DNA of 64,000 nucleotides, taken from Thiomicrorhabdus sp. (lineage in GTDB: Bacteria > Pseudomonadota > Gammaproteobacteria > Thiomicrospirales > Thiomicrospiraceae). The notes beneath the pieces were generated by a model. That model saw only the letters and a program-made list of their open reading frames with translations, had not been told where the DNA came from and did not search any database. Positions 10,180 through 18,970 of the stretch are shown here, one piece after another. Numbering within the stretch: position 1 is the stretch's first letter; each line of letters starts with the position of its first letter. The position numbers and the translations under genes were made by a program. The stretch lies in the NCBI RefSeq assembly GCF_963662555.1, contig NZ_OY759719.1, positions 2,314,985-2,378,984 of the forward strand. The letters run 5' to 3'.

Positions 10180-11970
10180 TTATCTTCCTACCACGCCTAA
10201 TAGCGTTTGAAATATTGATTGTGAAGTTGAAATTATTTGTGCAGCAGCCTGATAGGCATGCTGATATTTAATTAGATTGGCAGCTTCTTCATCTAAACTC
10301 ACCCCTGAAATAGACTCTCTTTGATCAACTAGCTGCTGAAAAACATTAGTTTGTGCGGTAAGTTGAATATCAGAGTTTCTTACGTACATCCCAACATTAG
10401 ATGCCATTTTAGAATATCCACCCAATAAGGTTTCTGAAGCTTGACCGCTTTGATCTGCAAATAAAATTTTGGCCGACTGTAAACTAGCCATATTGGCAAT
10501 ATTCACATTATCTCCGTCAGCGGCAGGCGTTGGATTGGTATCCGCTGGATCTGGTGATTGTCCACGTGTCGCAATAGAATCTGTATCAGTTGTTACGGTG
10601 GCAAAGTCTTGCAAAATTTGTTGATGCGGCTTAACTAAAAAGCTGTCTCCAGCTACATTTGTATTAGCACTTAAATCAAACAATAAACCATCTAACTGAA
10701 AGGTATTAGCCACGGTTCCAGGAGTAGGCGTCAGTTCTTCGTGAGTGTTTTTATCATAAAACTTATACCCTGCACCATCGGCTTTAATTTCATATTCGCG
10801 TGAAGCAAATTGGCCTATCGCTGAAAAAGCATTTTCTAAATAACCTTGTTTTTGAATGTATGTACCCGCTTCAGGTAAAGAATATGGCGGTTCTGATACA
10901 CCTTGATTAGGATTAAAACTCACCTTAATGGCACTACCATCCTGTGCGTTATTTACCTCTCCATAAACCCCATCAATTTCTAGAGGTTTAAAGATATTGC
11001 CTCCAGGTTGATCGTTTACATCATACCCTTGATAATTCTGCCAATTCATTGAGCCAACTAGGCCGTTTAAAGCGACCCCTAAATCGTTTTGAGCTTGATC
11101 AAGCATATTGGTTCTAAAATCAAGTACTCCACCTAACTCGCCCCCTGAAATTCGATCACTAACTACCTGTGTCGCGCCATTGATAGTCATGTACAATTCA
11201 ACACGATTTTCATCTTGGTATGGACTTAAAGCAGCTTTGATTGGAACAATTTTATTGTCAGCTAACAGAGGCAATTTACCATCATTAGTAAATAAATCTA
11301 GTCGCCCATCTTTTTGTGGAAAAGATTTAATGTCAATGTATTTACTCAGCTCCATAATGGCTTGATCACGCTGATCAAGTAAATCATTAGGTGGTTGCTG
11401 AGAGTTACTTAAAGCTCTTTCAACCTGAGAGTTAATAGTCTGGACAGTCTGTAATCGATTATTAATCTCTACGGTCAAATCTTTTATTTGGTTATTAACC
11501 TGCGCTTGAGTATCGTTTAGTATTGACGTTAAATTTGAGATATGACTACTTAATCCGTTAGCTTGATCTAATACAAGTTGACGACTTGTTGTTGAGGTTG
11601 GGCTATTAGCTAACGTTTGTAATGAATCAAAAAAACCTTGCACAAACTCTTGCACACCAGCATCATTTCCGGCAATTACGCCTTCAACCTGACTTGATAA
11701 ACTGGCTTGTAATTCATAACGGCTTACCATCGCATTACCGTTATTCAGTTGAGACTGCAAATACTCTGCACTGATTCTTTCTACTGAATCAACCTGAGAC
11801 CCGCCACCCATAAAGCTTGTTCCCACAGTATTCGGCGAGTTACTAGAAATTTCAGCACGCTGACGACTATAACCTTCAGTACTCACATTAGCGACATTAT
11901 GACTCGTTACATCCAATGCTTTTTTAAAAGTCATGGTTGCTGAAGAACCTATCGTTAACATATCAGCCAT
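10180..11970 (-). CDS. flgK: Flagellar hook-associated protein FlgK (HAP1)
   Basis: This 596-residue hook-filament junction protein has the rod/hook family N-terminus with ALDVTSHNVANVSTEGYSRQRAE. Its C-terminus is conserved: SGVSLDEEAANLIKYQHAYQAAAQII followed by LLGVVGR. It is exported through the flagellar type III apparatus. It follows flgJ by 42 bases and is 4 bases from flgL. A sigma-28-type promoter about 200 bases upstream within flgJ would allow late expression of flgKL separately from flgIJ, as in enteric bacteria. Confidence 0.96.
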   Translation of the reverse strand: MADMLTIGSSATMTFKKALDVTSHNVANVSTEGYSRQRAEISSNSPNTVGTSFMGGGSQVDSVERISAEYLQSQLNNGNAMVSRYELQASLSSQVEGVIAGNDAGVQEFVQGFFDSLQTLANSPTSTTSRQLVLDQANGLSSHISNLTSILNDTQAQVNNQIKDLTVEINNRLQTVQTINSQVERALSNSQQPPNDLLDQRDQAIMELSKYIDIKSFPQKDGRLDLFTNDGKLPLLADNKIVPIKAALSPYQDENRVELYMTINGATQVVSDRISGGELGGVLDFRTNMLDQAQNDLGVALNGLVGSMNWQNYQGYDVNDQPGGNIFKPLEIDGVYGEVNNAQDGSAIKVSFNPNQGVSEPPYSLPEAGTYIQKQGYLENAFSAIGQFASREYEIKADGAGYKFYDKNTHEELTPTPGTVANTFQLDGLLFDLSANTNVAGDSFLVKPHQQILQDFATVTTDTDSIATRGQSPDPADTNPTPAADGDNVNIANMASLQSAKILFADQSGQASETLLGGYSKMASNVGMYVRNSDIQLTAQTNVFQQLVDQRESISGVSLDEEAANLIKYQHAYQAAAQIISTSQSIFQTLLGVVGR

Positions 11971-12012
11971 AACGTACTCCTATTTCTGCTCAGTATATTT
12001 TTTAATCTTTAT

Positions 12013-12477
12013 TTACTTGATATTTCTTAGTTTTAGAACCGCTTCCGTAGAAGGCGTAACATTTTCGCTATCTAAAATCTTTCCCTGCATATTCGTTTTT
12101 TCCACCATCTCGGGTGACTTAGCTTTTTCAACAGCAGGAAGACTAGGTAGAAGGTCCTCTACTATCTTATCGGCAAAACCCAAGGTTCCTTTAGCCGCTA
12201 AATCTTGAGCGAGTTGTTTATCATGCCAATCTTTATAAAAATCACCTTGATTTCCGTCTAACCAACCATCATCAAAACTGACTTTTCTGGCCTCTTTAAA
12301 AACCTGCTGAACAAAAATTGCTTCAAACTGTTCTGCAACTGGTTTTAAGGCTGATCGCTGGTCTTCTCTAGCCTTTTGCTTGAGCTCTTCTAAACCTTGA
12401 ATATTGACATAATTTTGATGCGACTGAAGCGTGCTATTATTTTCTGGCAATGTTAAAGGATTACTTTTTATATCCAT
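12013..12477 (-). CDS. flgJ: Short FlgJ: rod-capping protein without a muramidase domain
   Basis: About 154 residues cover only the N-terminal rod-binding domain of FlgJ (AEQFEAIFVQQVFKEARKVSF and KDWHDKQLAQDLAAKGTLGFAD). The C-terminal peptidoglycan hydrolase domain of the enteric protein of about 310 residues is absent, and no remnant follows. I chose the ATG at 12477, 7 bases after GAGGAG; the ATG at 12480 is also possible, and the TTG at 12492 would put the ribosome site inside the gene. flgI lies immediately upstream. The missing enzyme could be supplied by the MltC-like protein after flgL. Confidence 0.9.
   Translation of the reverse strand: MDIKSNPLTLPENNSTLQSHQNYVNIQGLEELKQKAREDQRSALKPVAEQFEAIFVQQVFKEARKVSFDDGWLDGNQGDFYKDWHDKQLAQDLAAKGTLGFADKIVEDLLPSLPAVEKAKSPEMVEKTNMQGKILDSENVTPSTEAVLKLRNIK
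12167..12193 (-). promoter_or_regulatory. Sigma-28-type promoter inside flgJ for flgKL
   Basis: On the minus strand TAAAGGAA (12193-12186), 11 bases, then GCCGATAA (12174-12167) matches the flagellar sigma-28 consensus TAAAGTTT-N11-GCCGATAA. It is about 200 bases upstream of the flgK start, the same arrangement known for class 3 expression of flgKL in enteric bacteria. Confidence 0.6.
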
Positions 12478-12495
12478 CATATTACTCCTCAATGA

Positions 12496-13596
12496 TTAAA
12501 TAATCATCAAATCTGCCTTAAGAGCACCAGATTGTTTTAACGCTTCCAAGATAGCAACCAAGTCGCCAGGGGCGGCTCCTACCTTATTCACAGCTTGCAC
12601 AATATCATTTAAAGAAGCACCTTTTGGAAACTTAAACATGCGTCCTGTGCCATTTTTTTGAACATCTACAACTGAGCTTGGTGTGACGGCTGTATTACCA
12701 CCTGCAAAAGGATTAGGTTGAGAAACATCTGTATTTTCTGTGATTTTAACAGTCAAACCACCATGCGTAATCGCAGCTGGGCTAACTCTTACATTTTGTC
12801 CAATGACCACCGTACCCGTTCTTGAGTTAACGATGATTTTGGCCGCGCCTTCACCAGGCGTTACTTCAATATTTTCTAACAGCGACAAAAAGGCCACACG
12901 TTGATTAGGCAGTCTTGGTGCCATTACTTCAACAGACTCTCCGTCCAATGCATTTGCGGTGCCTGCCCCAAGTTTTTTATTAATTGCATTCACTAAATTT
13001 GATGCCGTAGTAAAGTCGGCATCTTTTAAATTTAAAGTAATAGTATTGCCCAGATCAAATCCCGTGCTAACAGTTCTTTCAACCATTGCACCGTCTGGAA
13101 TTCTGCCCACACTTGGAACGTTAATGGTAATTCTTGAACCATCCGCCCCACTTGCATCTAACCCGCCAACAACCAAATTACCTTGTCCCAAAGCATACAC
13201 ATTACCATCCACCCCTTTTAAAGGGGTTAGTAATAAGGTACCACCTCTTAAACTTTTTGCATTACCTAGAGAAGAGACCGTAATATCAATTTTTTGGCCT
13301 GACTTAGCAAAAGCAGGAAGCTCTGCATGAACGGCAACCGCGGCTATATTTTTAGAATTAGTTTTTACTCCTGCCGGAACTTTGATACCAAACTTATTTA
13401 ACATACTAAGTAAGCTTTGCTCGGCAAAAGGGGTCTTATCACCAGAGCCGTTCAAACCAACAACCAAGCCATAACCAACCAATTGGTTAGCTCTCACACC
13501 TGCCACATTGGCGATATCTTTGACTCTTTCGGCGTAACTACCGCTACTCCAAGAAAGCAGTAATGTCAAAATGATGACTATTTTTCTGTTATACAT
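12496..13596 (-). CDS. flgI: Flagellar P-ring protein FlgI
   Basis: This 366-residue periplasmic protein forms the P ring around the rod in peptidoglycan. A Sec signal peptide is present ([17 protein letters not shown], residues about 6-22), followed by the FlgI start [33 protein letters not shown], which is strongly conserved, and the C-terminal [20 protein letters not shown]. Size and domain are standard. It begins a transcription unit with flgJ behind a sigma-54-type promoter at 13707-13721. Confidence 0.97.
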   Translation of the reverse strand: MYNRKIVIILTLLLSWSSGSYAERVKDIANVAGVRANQLVGYGLVVGLNGSGDKTPFAEQSLLSMLNKFGIKVPAGVKTNSKNIAAVAVHAELPAFAKSGQKIDITVSSLGNAKSLRGGTLLLTPLKGVDGNVYALGQGNLVVGGLDASGADGSRITINVPSVGRIPDGAMVERTVSTGFDLGNTITLNLKDADFTTASNLVNAINKKLGAGTANALDGESVEVMAPRLPNQRVAFLSLLENIEVTPGEGAAKIIVNSRTGTVVIGQNVRVSPAAITHGGLTVKITENTDVSQPNPFAGGNTAVTPSSVVDVQKNGTGRMFKFPKGASLNDIVQAVNKVGAAPGDLVAILEALKQSGALKADLMII

Positions 13597-13706
13597 CGAA
13601 CAATCCCCTGCGTAAGGTTTTTTCTGGTTATGAATAGCTCTAATGGCTCATTTTATATTTTTATCCATCTCTTTTCTAAAGAGGGACTTTTCTATTAACA
13701 CTTTAA

Positions 13707-13721
13707 GCATAGCCTGTGCCA
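13707..13721 (-). promoter_or_regulatory. Sigma-54-type -24/-12 promoter for flgIJ
   Basis: The minus strand reads TGGCACAGGCTATGC, which has GG and GC at the required 10-base spacing and TGGCAC exact. It is about 110 bases upstream of the flgI start. Confidence 0.7.
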
Positions 13722-13737
13722 AAAAAATAAAAAAATC

Positions 13738-13764
13738 TAAGGTATATAAGAATATGGCCGATAC
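13738..13764 (+). promoter_or_regulatory. Sigma-28-like element on the plus strand (or activator box)
   Basis: TAAGGTAT, 11 bases, GCCGATAC reads as a weak sigma-28 promoter pointing away from flgI and against flgH. The GCCGATA box also lies about 60-68 bases upstream of the expected sigma-54 start, a usual enhancer distance. Either use is possible. Confidence 0.35.
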
Positions 13765-13828
13765 AGTTTCTTATGAACAAATAAAATATGAAACGTTAAA
13801 AACGAAAAATTGAAATAAACAAAGTAAA

Positions 13829-13844
13829 TTACCAGGCCTGGTAA
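13829..13844. repeat. TTACCAGGCCTGGTAA palindrome, perfect copy (intergenic)
   Basis: One of five perfect 16-bp copies in the window; it lies between the flgH terminator and the flgI promoter. See the finding on the CCAGGCCTGG family. Confidence 0.95.
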
Positions 13845-13872
13845 AACAAAAATAGAGAGATAAAAGGGAAAG

Positions 13873-13914
13873 AAAAAACCGACTTGCAAAAAGGAGATTT
13901 AAAAACAAGCCGGT
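13873..13914 (-). terminator. Intrinsic terminator after flgH
   Basis: On the minus strand ACCGGCTTG pairs with CAAGTCGGT (one G-T pair) around a 19-base loop, followed by TTTTTT. It ends the flgFGH unit. Confidence 0.7.
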
Positions 13915-14027
13915 AAAAAATGGTACAGGCTGCTAACAAAGTAACAACCTTAATGTAATTTGAACAGATAAGGATTTTAACTTATTTATTAAAAAAATCC
14001 AAGCATTAACAGATAGTTACCACCCTT

Positions 14028-14753
14028 CTAAAGTGGCCAATACTTACTTAGCCACTGACTAGCTACACCCGGACGAGCATTATTTCCCGCCATACCGACG
14101 TCTTTATAGACAAGCCTAACATCGGCAACTTTTTCAGAGGCAATCGTGTTGTCTGGCTGAATATCTTCTGGACGAATAATACCTGCAAATTGGATCACTT
14201 CATCGCCATCATGGATGGTAATCCATTTCTCGCCGCGAATGACTAAGTTCCCATTAGAGATAACCTCAACAACAGTGACCGCAATAGACCCCGTTAAACT
14301 TGAATTTTGTTTAACATCACTTTTACCAGCAAACGCCCCCTCTGAACCATAACCTAAACTTAAACCTTTTAATGGAGAAGCAACCGTACTGATAGCATTA
14401 CCAATTACATTATTAGGCGTTGTCACACTAAAGGGAGTGCTTACCCCATAATCCTGGCTGTTTGATTTATTATATTTAGCTTCATCTTTCTTTTTAGCCG
14501 TCATGCTTTCGCTTAATGAGATGGTGATAATATCACCCACCTTGTGAGCTCGAGCATCGTTAAATAAGGTCATTGCACCCGCCTGATAAAGTGAGCCATT
14601 TTTAGGCTGTTCAGCTTGCGGTATATTTAACGGATAACTTGGAGCATAACTCATATGCTGTAATCTTTCTGGTGTACTAGAACAACCCGTTAACACCAGA
14701 GAACTTAATACAAAACTCAGTATTAATAGTTTTTTGTCTGTTAACTTTTTCAT
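14028..14753 (-). CDS. flgH: Flagellar L-ring lipoprotein FlgH
   Basis: FlgH forms the outer-membrane L ring. The lipoprotein signal (LLILSFVLSSLVLTGC) has a lipobox with Cys near residue 23 of the chosen product. The conserved core reads GSLYQAGAMTLFNDARAHKVGDIITISL, and the C-terminal ARPGVASQWLSKYWPL is typical. I chose the ATG at 14753: it is preceded by AGGA at 8 bases and gives a compact signal peptide; an upstream ATG at 14792 would add 13 residues. It is third in the flgFGH unit, 65 bases after flgG. Confidence 0.95.
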   Translation of the reverse strand: MKKLTDKKLLILSFVLSSLVLTGCSSTPERLQHMSYAPSYPLNIPQAEQPKNGSLYQAGAMTLFNDARAHKVGDIITISLSESMTAKKKDEAKYNKSNSQDYGVSTPFSVTTPNNVIGNAISTVASPLKGLSLGYGSEGAFAGKSDVKQNSSLTGSIAVTVVEVISNGNLVIRGEKWITIHDGDEVIQFAGIIRPEDIQPDNTIASEKVADVRLVYKDVGMAGNNARPGVASQWLSKYWPL

Positions 14754-14818
14754 TATTCTCATCCTATATTTTTTGCTAAGTAACTCATTCAAATCATATT
14801 GAACCTAGTATTGTTAGC

Positions 14819-15610
14819 TTAGGTATTATTGTTTAGGTACTGCATCATGCCATCAGCTGCAGAGATTGCCTTTGAATTCATCTCATAGGTTCTCTGTGCC
14901 TCAATCATGCCAATTAATTCTTCAACGGTATTTACGTTAGAAGCCTCTAGAGATCTTTGTGTTACGGCACCAGCTTCTGCGGTTTGAGGGTTATTAATGT
15001 TAGGAGTTCCACTTGCGGTAGTCTCTTTGTAAAAGTTATGCCCTATTGACTCTAAACCTGCTGGATTAATAAAAGAGGCTAATTCAATTTGACCCACTTG
15101 GTTTTGATCAATATTTCCAGGTTGACTAACAAATACCGCACCATCTCGAGAAATAGAAATATTTGTCGCATCTTGAGGAATATTGATATTAGGTTCCAAT
15201 AAATAACCCGAAGAAGTTACAACATCACCATTTTGGTTTACCTGAAATGAACCATCACGCGTGTACATAAGATTGCCTTCCTGATCCAAGGCCTGAAAGA
15301 AACCTTTACCTTCAATGGCAACATCCAATTCATTACCGGTTACCATCAAGTTACCTTGTGTATGGATTTTTTGCACCCCTACGGCTGTAACACCAGTACC
15401 AAGTTGTAAACCAGAAGGCAGAGTGTTTGCTATATCTTGAGAGGCTTGTGCACCTGGCTGTCGAACATTTTGATAAAGTAAATCATCAAATTCAGCACGG
15501 CCAGATTTATAACCATAAGTATTGGCATTCGCTAAGTTATTAGAGATTGCCGCTAAGCGAAATTGCTGGGCTTCTAACCCTGTTTTTGCAATATATAAAG
15601 CTCTGTTCAT
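14819..15610 (-). CDS. flgG: Flagellar distal rod protein FlgG
   Basis: This 263-residue axial protein has the standard FlgG N-terminus ALYIAKTGLEAQQFRLAAISNNLANANTYGYKSGRAEF, the GTGVTAVGVQKIHTQGNL segment and the C-terminal TVEELIGMIEAQRTYEMNSKAISAADGMMQYLN. It is exported through the flagellar apparatus and builds the distal rod through the L and P rings. It follows flgF by 14 bases in the flgFGH unit. Length is normal (about 260 residues). Confidence 0.97.
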   Translation of the reverse strand: MNRALYIAKTGLEAQQFRLAAISNNLANANTYGYKSGRAEFDDLLYQNVRQPGAQASQDIANTLPSGLQLGTGVTAVGVQKIHTQGNLMVTGNELDVAIEGKGFFQALDQEGNLMYTRDGSFQVNQNGDVVTSSGYLLEPNINIPQDATNISISRDGAVFVSQPGNIDQNQVGQIELASFINPAGLESIGHNFYKETTASGTPNINNPQTAEAGAVTQRSLEASNVNTVEELIGMIEAQRTYEMNSKAISAADGMMQYLNNNT

Positions 15611-15624
15611 TTCAATCTCCTAAT

Positions 15625-16368
15625 TTAACGAATCGACAATAATGAGTCAGATTTTTGAGCATGGCTTTTGGCGGTTGACATCATTTTTACCTGCATCTCA
15701 TATTTTCGTGATAACTCAATCATATTCACTAAAGCTTCAGCGGTATTCACATTACTCCCTTCCAAAGCTCCACTTACTACAGAAACTGGTTCTTGCACTA
15801 AAGGAGCTGTACCTGGTTTTAATCGAGCATAGCCATCTAAACCTTTTTCTAAATCTGCAATATTAGGTTTAACCAAACGAATACGATCTAATACTACTAG
15901 CTGATTGCTTTGTGAATCTGCCGGTACAATAGAAATAGTGCCATCGTCACCTATTGTTATACTTTTAGTGGGTGGAATATTAATGGGTGTACCGCTTTCA
16001 TTTAAAACAGAATTACCTTTAACATCAACTAAGTTACCGTTTTCTAAAACTTGCATACTAGCGGTTCTAACATAGGCTTCATCACCCGTAGGTGATTGAA
16101 TACCAATAAAACCATCAGAGTTTGTGGCAATATCCAAATTACGGCCTGTCACTTTTATGGCACCCGCACTAAAGTCCGTCGCAGGCCTTTCGTCCATTGA
16201 GTAAGCTCGGGATTCCCATCCCGGACCTTCAACATGCTGTGCTCTAAAAATATTAAAATCTTTTTTAAAGCCATCGGTATTCGCATTCGCCAAATTATTA
16301 GCGTTATTAGCTTGTGAAAGCATAACTTCCTTAGCTCCGCTCATTGCGATATACAGCATACGATCCAT
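15625..16368 (-). CDS. flgF: Flagellar proximal rod protein FlgF
   Basis: The 247-residue rod protein begins DRMLYIAMSGAKEVMLSQANNANNLANANTDGFKKDF, and its C-terminus AEALVNMIELSRKYEMQVKMMSTA is the shared axial-protein motif. It opens the flgFGH transcription unit behind a sigma-54-type promoter at 16551-16565. The roughly 170-base leader between that promoter and the start is longer than for flgB. Confidence 0.96.
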   Translation of the reverse strand: MDRMLYIAMSGAKEVMLSQANNANNLANANTDGFKKDFNIFRAQHVEGPGWESRAYSMDERPATDFSAGAIKVTGRNLDIATNSDGFIGIQSPTGDEAYVRTASMQVLENGNLVDVKGNSVLNESGTPINIPPTKSITIGDDGTISIVPADSQSNQLVVLDRIRLVKPNIADLEKGLDGYARLKPGTAPLVQEPVSVVSGALEGSNVNTAEALVNMIELSRKYEMQVKMMSTAKSHAQKSDSLLSIR

Positions 16369-16550
16369 GATGCTTACTCCATATTTATTTGGTTTTTGCC
16401 AAAACTGTTCTAGTCAAAAAGAGGATGAAAACCTATCACTTTCATCCTGTTAGCTTGAAACACTTTTATATAATTTTGGGTCTAAGTGCCCGGATGTGTT
16501 TCCCTTATGTGTTAGCATTTTGTCACGCTATTACGTTCAAGGAATATTTA

Positions 16551-16565
16551 GCAGAGATTGTGCCA
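16551..16565 (-). promoter_or_regulatory. Sigma-54-type -24/-12 promoter for flgFGH
   Basis: The minus strand reads TGGCACAATCTCTGC: TGGCAC exact, GG and GC at correct spacing. It is the only clear promoter between flgE and flgF in the direction of flgF. Confidence 0.72.
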
Positions 16566-16584
16566 AAAGAATTGTTTTTTTAAC

Positions 16585-16610
16585 TAAAGATTTTAGAAGA
16601 CGGCCGATAA
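16585..16610 (+). promoter_or_regulatory. Sigma-28-type promoter pointing antisense to flgE (or activator box)
   Basis: TAAAGATT, 10 bases, GCCGATAA carries a perfect -10 octamer and the same 10-base spacing as the flgM and flgB elements. On the plus strand only the 3' end of flgE (opposite strand) lies downstream. The box is also about 65 bases upstream of the expected flgF sigma-54 start. Confidence 0.5.
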
Positions 16611-16635
16611 GCCTATATAGAGAGGTTTTTTTAAA

Positions 16636-16662
16636 TAAAAAAGCCGGCAAAAAAATGCCGGC
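16636..16662 (-). terminator. Intrinsic terminator after flgE
   Basis: On the minus strand GCCGGCA pairs with TGCCGGC around a T-rich loop, followed by six T. It lies about 30 bases after the flgE stop and ends the flgBCDE unit. Confidence 0.85.
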
Positions 16663-16691
16663 AAGACCAGAAAAGGGTTTAGTTAACTCTT

Positions 16692-18134
16692 TTATAAATT
16701 CAAAATTGTTTGAGTCAACTGCTGTGATGTTGAGATAACTTGAGCTGATGCTTGATACGTTCTTTGAGTTTGAATCATGTTAACTAACTCAGCGGCAGTA
16801 TCAACGTTGGAATACTCTAGTGAGCCTGACACGATAGAACCAAAACCATTATTCTCCGGCTGACCTAACTGAACAGGACCTGAAGCAAATGACTGCGCGT
16901 AAGTCTGTCCACCTAATTTTTCCATCGCATTTTTATCTGCAAAGTTAGCTACCGCTAACTGGGCTACAGGAATAGAACGACCATTTGAGTAACGTGCCTC
17001 AATAACACCATTAGAAGCAGTACTTAAGCCTACTAAATCACCAATTGAATAACCGTTTTGTGTCGTACCGCGCTGATTATAACTACCAGCAAACTGACTC
17101 ATATTACTAAAATCTAGTGAGATACCTGCAAGATCACCTAGCGGATCGGTTGCACCTGTAACTGGGTTATCAATAACAAAGTCTAATGCTGGTGTAACTT
17201 TTGCATCAGGAGTTGCACTAGTAGGGTCAAAAGCCCCTAAAAATCCGCCATTAGTATCAAAGCGAAGCTCATAAACCTGGCCTTGATCGCCGGTTCCATT
17301 TACATGCCCGGTATAGGTTGTATTGCCCTGAGCATCAGTTGCGGTAATTGAGTATTGAGCAAGCCAAGACGTATATTTAACACCAGAACCAGCCGCAACG
17401 GTATTACCATCAGCATCAATCAAAGAAGTCGCCTGATCAACCACGTCATTTTTATAGAAATTAGAGTTTAAAGTGTGTTCACCACCTAAACTATCGTGAA
17501 TTGTCATTGGATAAAAATAATCTGGAAAACCATCATAAGCATTCAAATTATCATCGCCAGGAGTAGTCAGTTGTGCAATGCTAGCACCCACTGAAACCCC
17601 GTTAGAGTCAACGTTATTAATCTCTTCACCATCTAGGTTAATGTCATACGTCATTTCAGATGTTGCTTTAGGCTCTTTATTTAATGCATCTAAATCCATT
17701 GAAGATAATGCAGTACTAAAGACTGGATTGGCTTCAGTAGATAAGGCTTCATTTAATAAATACCCCTGTACCTTATTACCAGTTTGATCTGTTAAGAAGC
17801 CATCTTTATCCAATTTAAATGAACCATTACGAGTATAAACATTGTCATACTTACCAGTTTGGTCTTCAAGAACAAAAAAACCTTCCCCATTCATTGCCAT
17901 ATCCAAATCTCGGCCAGTACCGTTTACAGTACCTTGTGTAAAGTCTTGGGTAATCGATTCTACACGAACACCAGCTCCTGGAGAGCTTTGTGCACCTGCA
18001 AACATATCTGCAAACTCTGCTCGCGAGGCTTTAAACCCTACAGACTGTGAGTTAGCTAAGTTGTTAGAAATAACGGCCAACCCGCTAGATGCAGCATTAA
18101 TACCACTTAAAGCATTTAAATCAAATGAAGCCAT
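16692..18134 (-). CDS. flgE: Flagellar hook protein FlgE
   Basis: The 480-residue hook subunit has the N-terminus SFDLNALSGINAASSGLAVISNNLANSQSVGFKASRAEF, the central variable hook domains, and the C-terminal SGSLEYSNVDTAAELVNMIQTQRTYQASAQVI. It polymerises outside the cell into the universal joint. It is last in the flgBCDE unit, with a 128-base gap after flgD. That gap has an inverted repeat (AGGTTG...CAACCT, 18173-18202) but no clear promoter. Length is somewhat above the enteric protein of about 400 residues, as in many marine gammaproteobacteria. Confidence 0.96.
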   Translation of the reverse strand: MASFDLNALSGINAASSGLAVISNNLANSQSVGFKASRAEFADMFAGAQSSPGAGVRVESITQDFTQGTVNGTGRDLDMAMNGEGFFVLEDQTGKYDNVYTRNGSFKLDKDGFLTDQTGNKVQGYLLNEALSTEANPVFSTALSSMDLDALNKEPKATSEMTYDINLDGEEINNVDSNGVSVGASIAQLTTPGDDNLNAYDGFPDYFYPMTIHDSLGGEHTLNSNFYKNDVVDQATSLIDADGNTVAAGSGVKYTSWLAQYSITATDAQGNTTYTGHVNGTGDQGQVYELRFDTNGGFLGAFDPTSATPDAKVTPALDFVIDNPVTGATDPLGDLAGISLDFSNMSQFAGSYNQRGTTQNGYSIGDLVGLSTASNGVIEARYSNGRSIPVAQLAVANFADKNAMEKLGGQTYAQSFASGPVQLGQPENNGFGSIVSGSLEYSNVDTAAELVNMIQTQRTYQASAQVISTSQQLTQTILNL

Positions 18135-18262
18135 AATGACTCTCCCGTTTTGCTTGTATTTTGTTTATCAATTAGGTTGACACTCTCTGTGTAGCACAAC
18201 CTCACATAACTTATTCTTAAGGAATTAATCAACTTAATATTGATTAACATTTCTTATAATAT

Positions 18263-18955
18263 TTAACCGCTAATCTCGCGTACTTTATCCATACCCACAC
18301 GCTCTCCTGTTGCTAACGTAAGCGTCATGCCACCATCTGCACTTACTCCAACCGAATTAACTCTTGAGGCCACCACAGTATCAATCGATTTTAAATCTCC
18401 ATTTTCATCCGTTCCATAAGCCGTTAACGAGTAAACACCAGATGGCTTAGAACGTTCAAAATTATCCAAACCATTCCAATCTACGACTTTCTCTCCGGCC
18501 TGCATATCGTCTAAATCCAATTCTTTTACAACACCATTTTCATCAGTAATAACCACTTTTACATCAGTTAATGGCTGATCTGCAGATAATCTAAATTGCG
18601 ATGCAACATCTTGAGTATGGGAAAAATCTTCGCCATTAACTTGAACATTCTTACCAATAATAGAAGCCGCTTGCATGGTTTGTAAATTTTGAAACCCCTG
18701 TGTCATCGCCAAAATAGACGCATTCATTTTGGTAGTTGCTTCTAACTGACTCATTTGAGTTAAGTCGGTTACAAAACTTGTCGGATCCATTGGTTTTGAA
18801 GGGTCTTGATTTTGTAACTGAGTCGTTAACAACATCAAAAAATCAGCCTGACCCATAACATCTTTAGGAGCAGATGCACTTGGATTACTGTCTTGCTGCA
18901 TAGCTTTTACGTAATCAGCATTACCCGTTGTCACGCCTGGAAAATAATCTGCCAT
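18263..18955 (-). CDS. flgD: Flagellar hook-cap (hook assembly) protein FlgD
   Basis: The 230-residue protein caps the growing hook and is lost in the mature structure. The conserved N-terminal FlgD block DFLMLLTTQLQNQDPSKPMDPTSFVTDLTQMSQLEATTKMN begins near residue 37. A C-terminal FlgD Ig-like/Tudor region follows (KVVDWNGLDNFERSKPSGVYSLTAYG). It is 15 bases after flgC and belongs to the flgBCDE unit. Confidence 0.95.
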   Translation of the reverse strand: MADYFPGVTTGNADYVKAMQQDSNPSASAPKDVMGQADFLMLLTTQLQNQDPSKPMDPTSFVTDLTQMSQLEATTKMNASILAMTQGFQNLQTMQAASIIGKNVQVNGEDFSHTQDVASQFRLSADQPLTDVKVVITDENGVVKELDLDDMQAGEKVVDWNGLDNFERSKPSGVYSLTAYGTDENGDLKSIDTVVASRVNSVGVSADGGMTLTLATGERVGMDKVREISG

Positions 18956-18970
18956 AACCTACTCCTTTAC

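Larger units (their letters stand above)
13597..14027. other. flgI-flgH intergenic gap with promoter, palindrome and terminator
   Basis: No gene is visible in these 431 bases. Reading from flgI outward the gap holds: a sigma-54-type promoter for flgIJ (13707-13721); a plus-strand sigma-28-like pair (13738-13764); a perfect TTACCAGGCCTGGTAA palindrome (13829-13844); and a terminator for flgH (13873-13914). Confidence 0.7.
16369..16691. other. flgF-flgE intergenic gap with promoter elements and terminator
   Basis: These 323 bases hold no convincing gene. They contain a sigma-54-type promoter for flgF (16551-16565), a plus-strand sigma-28-type promoter or activator box (16585-16610) and the flgE terminator (16636-16662). 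Confidence 0.7.
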
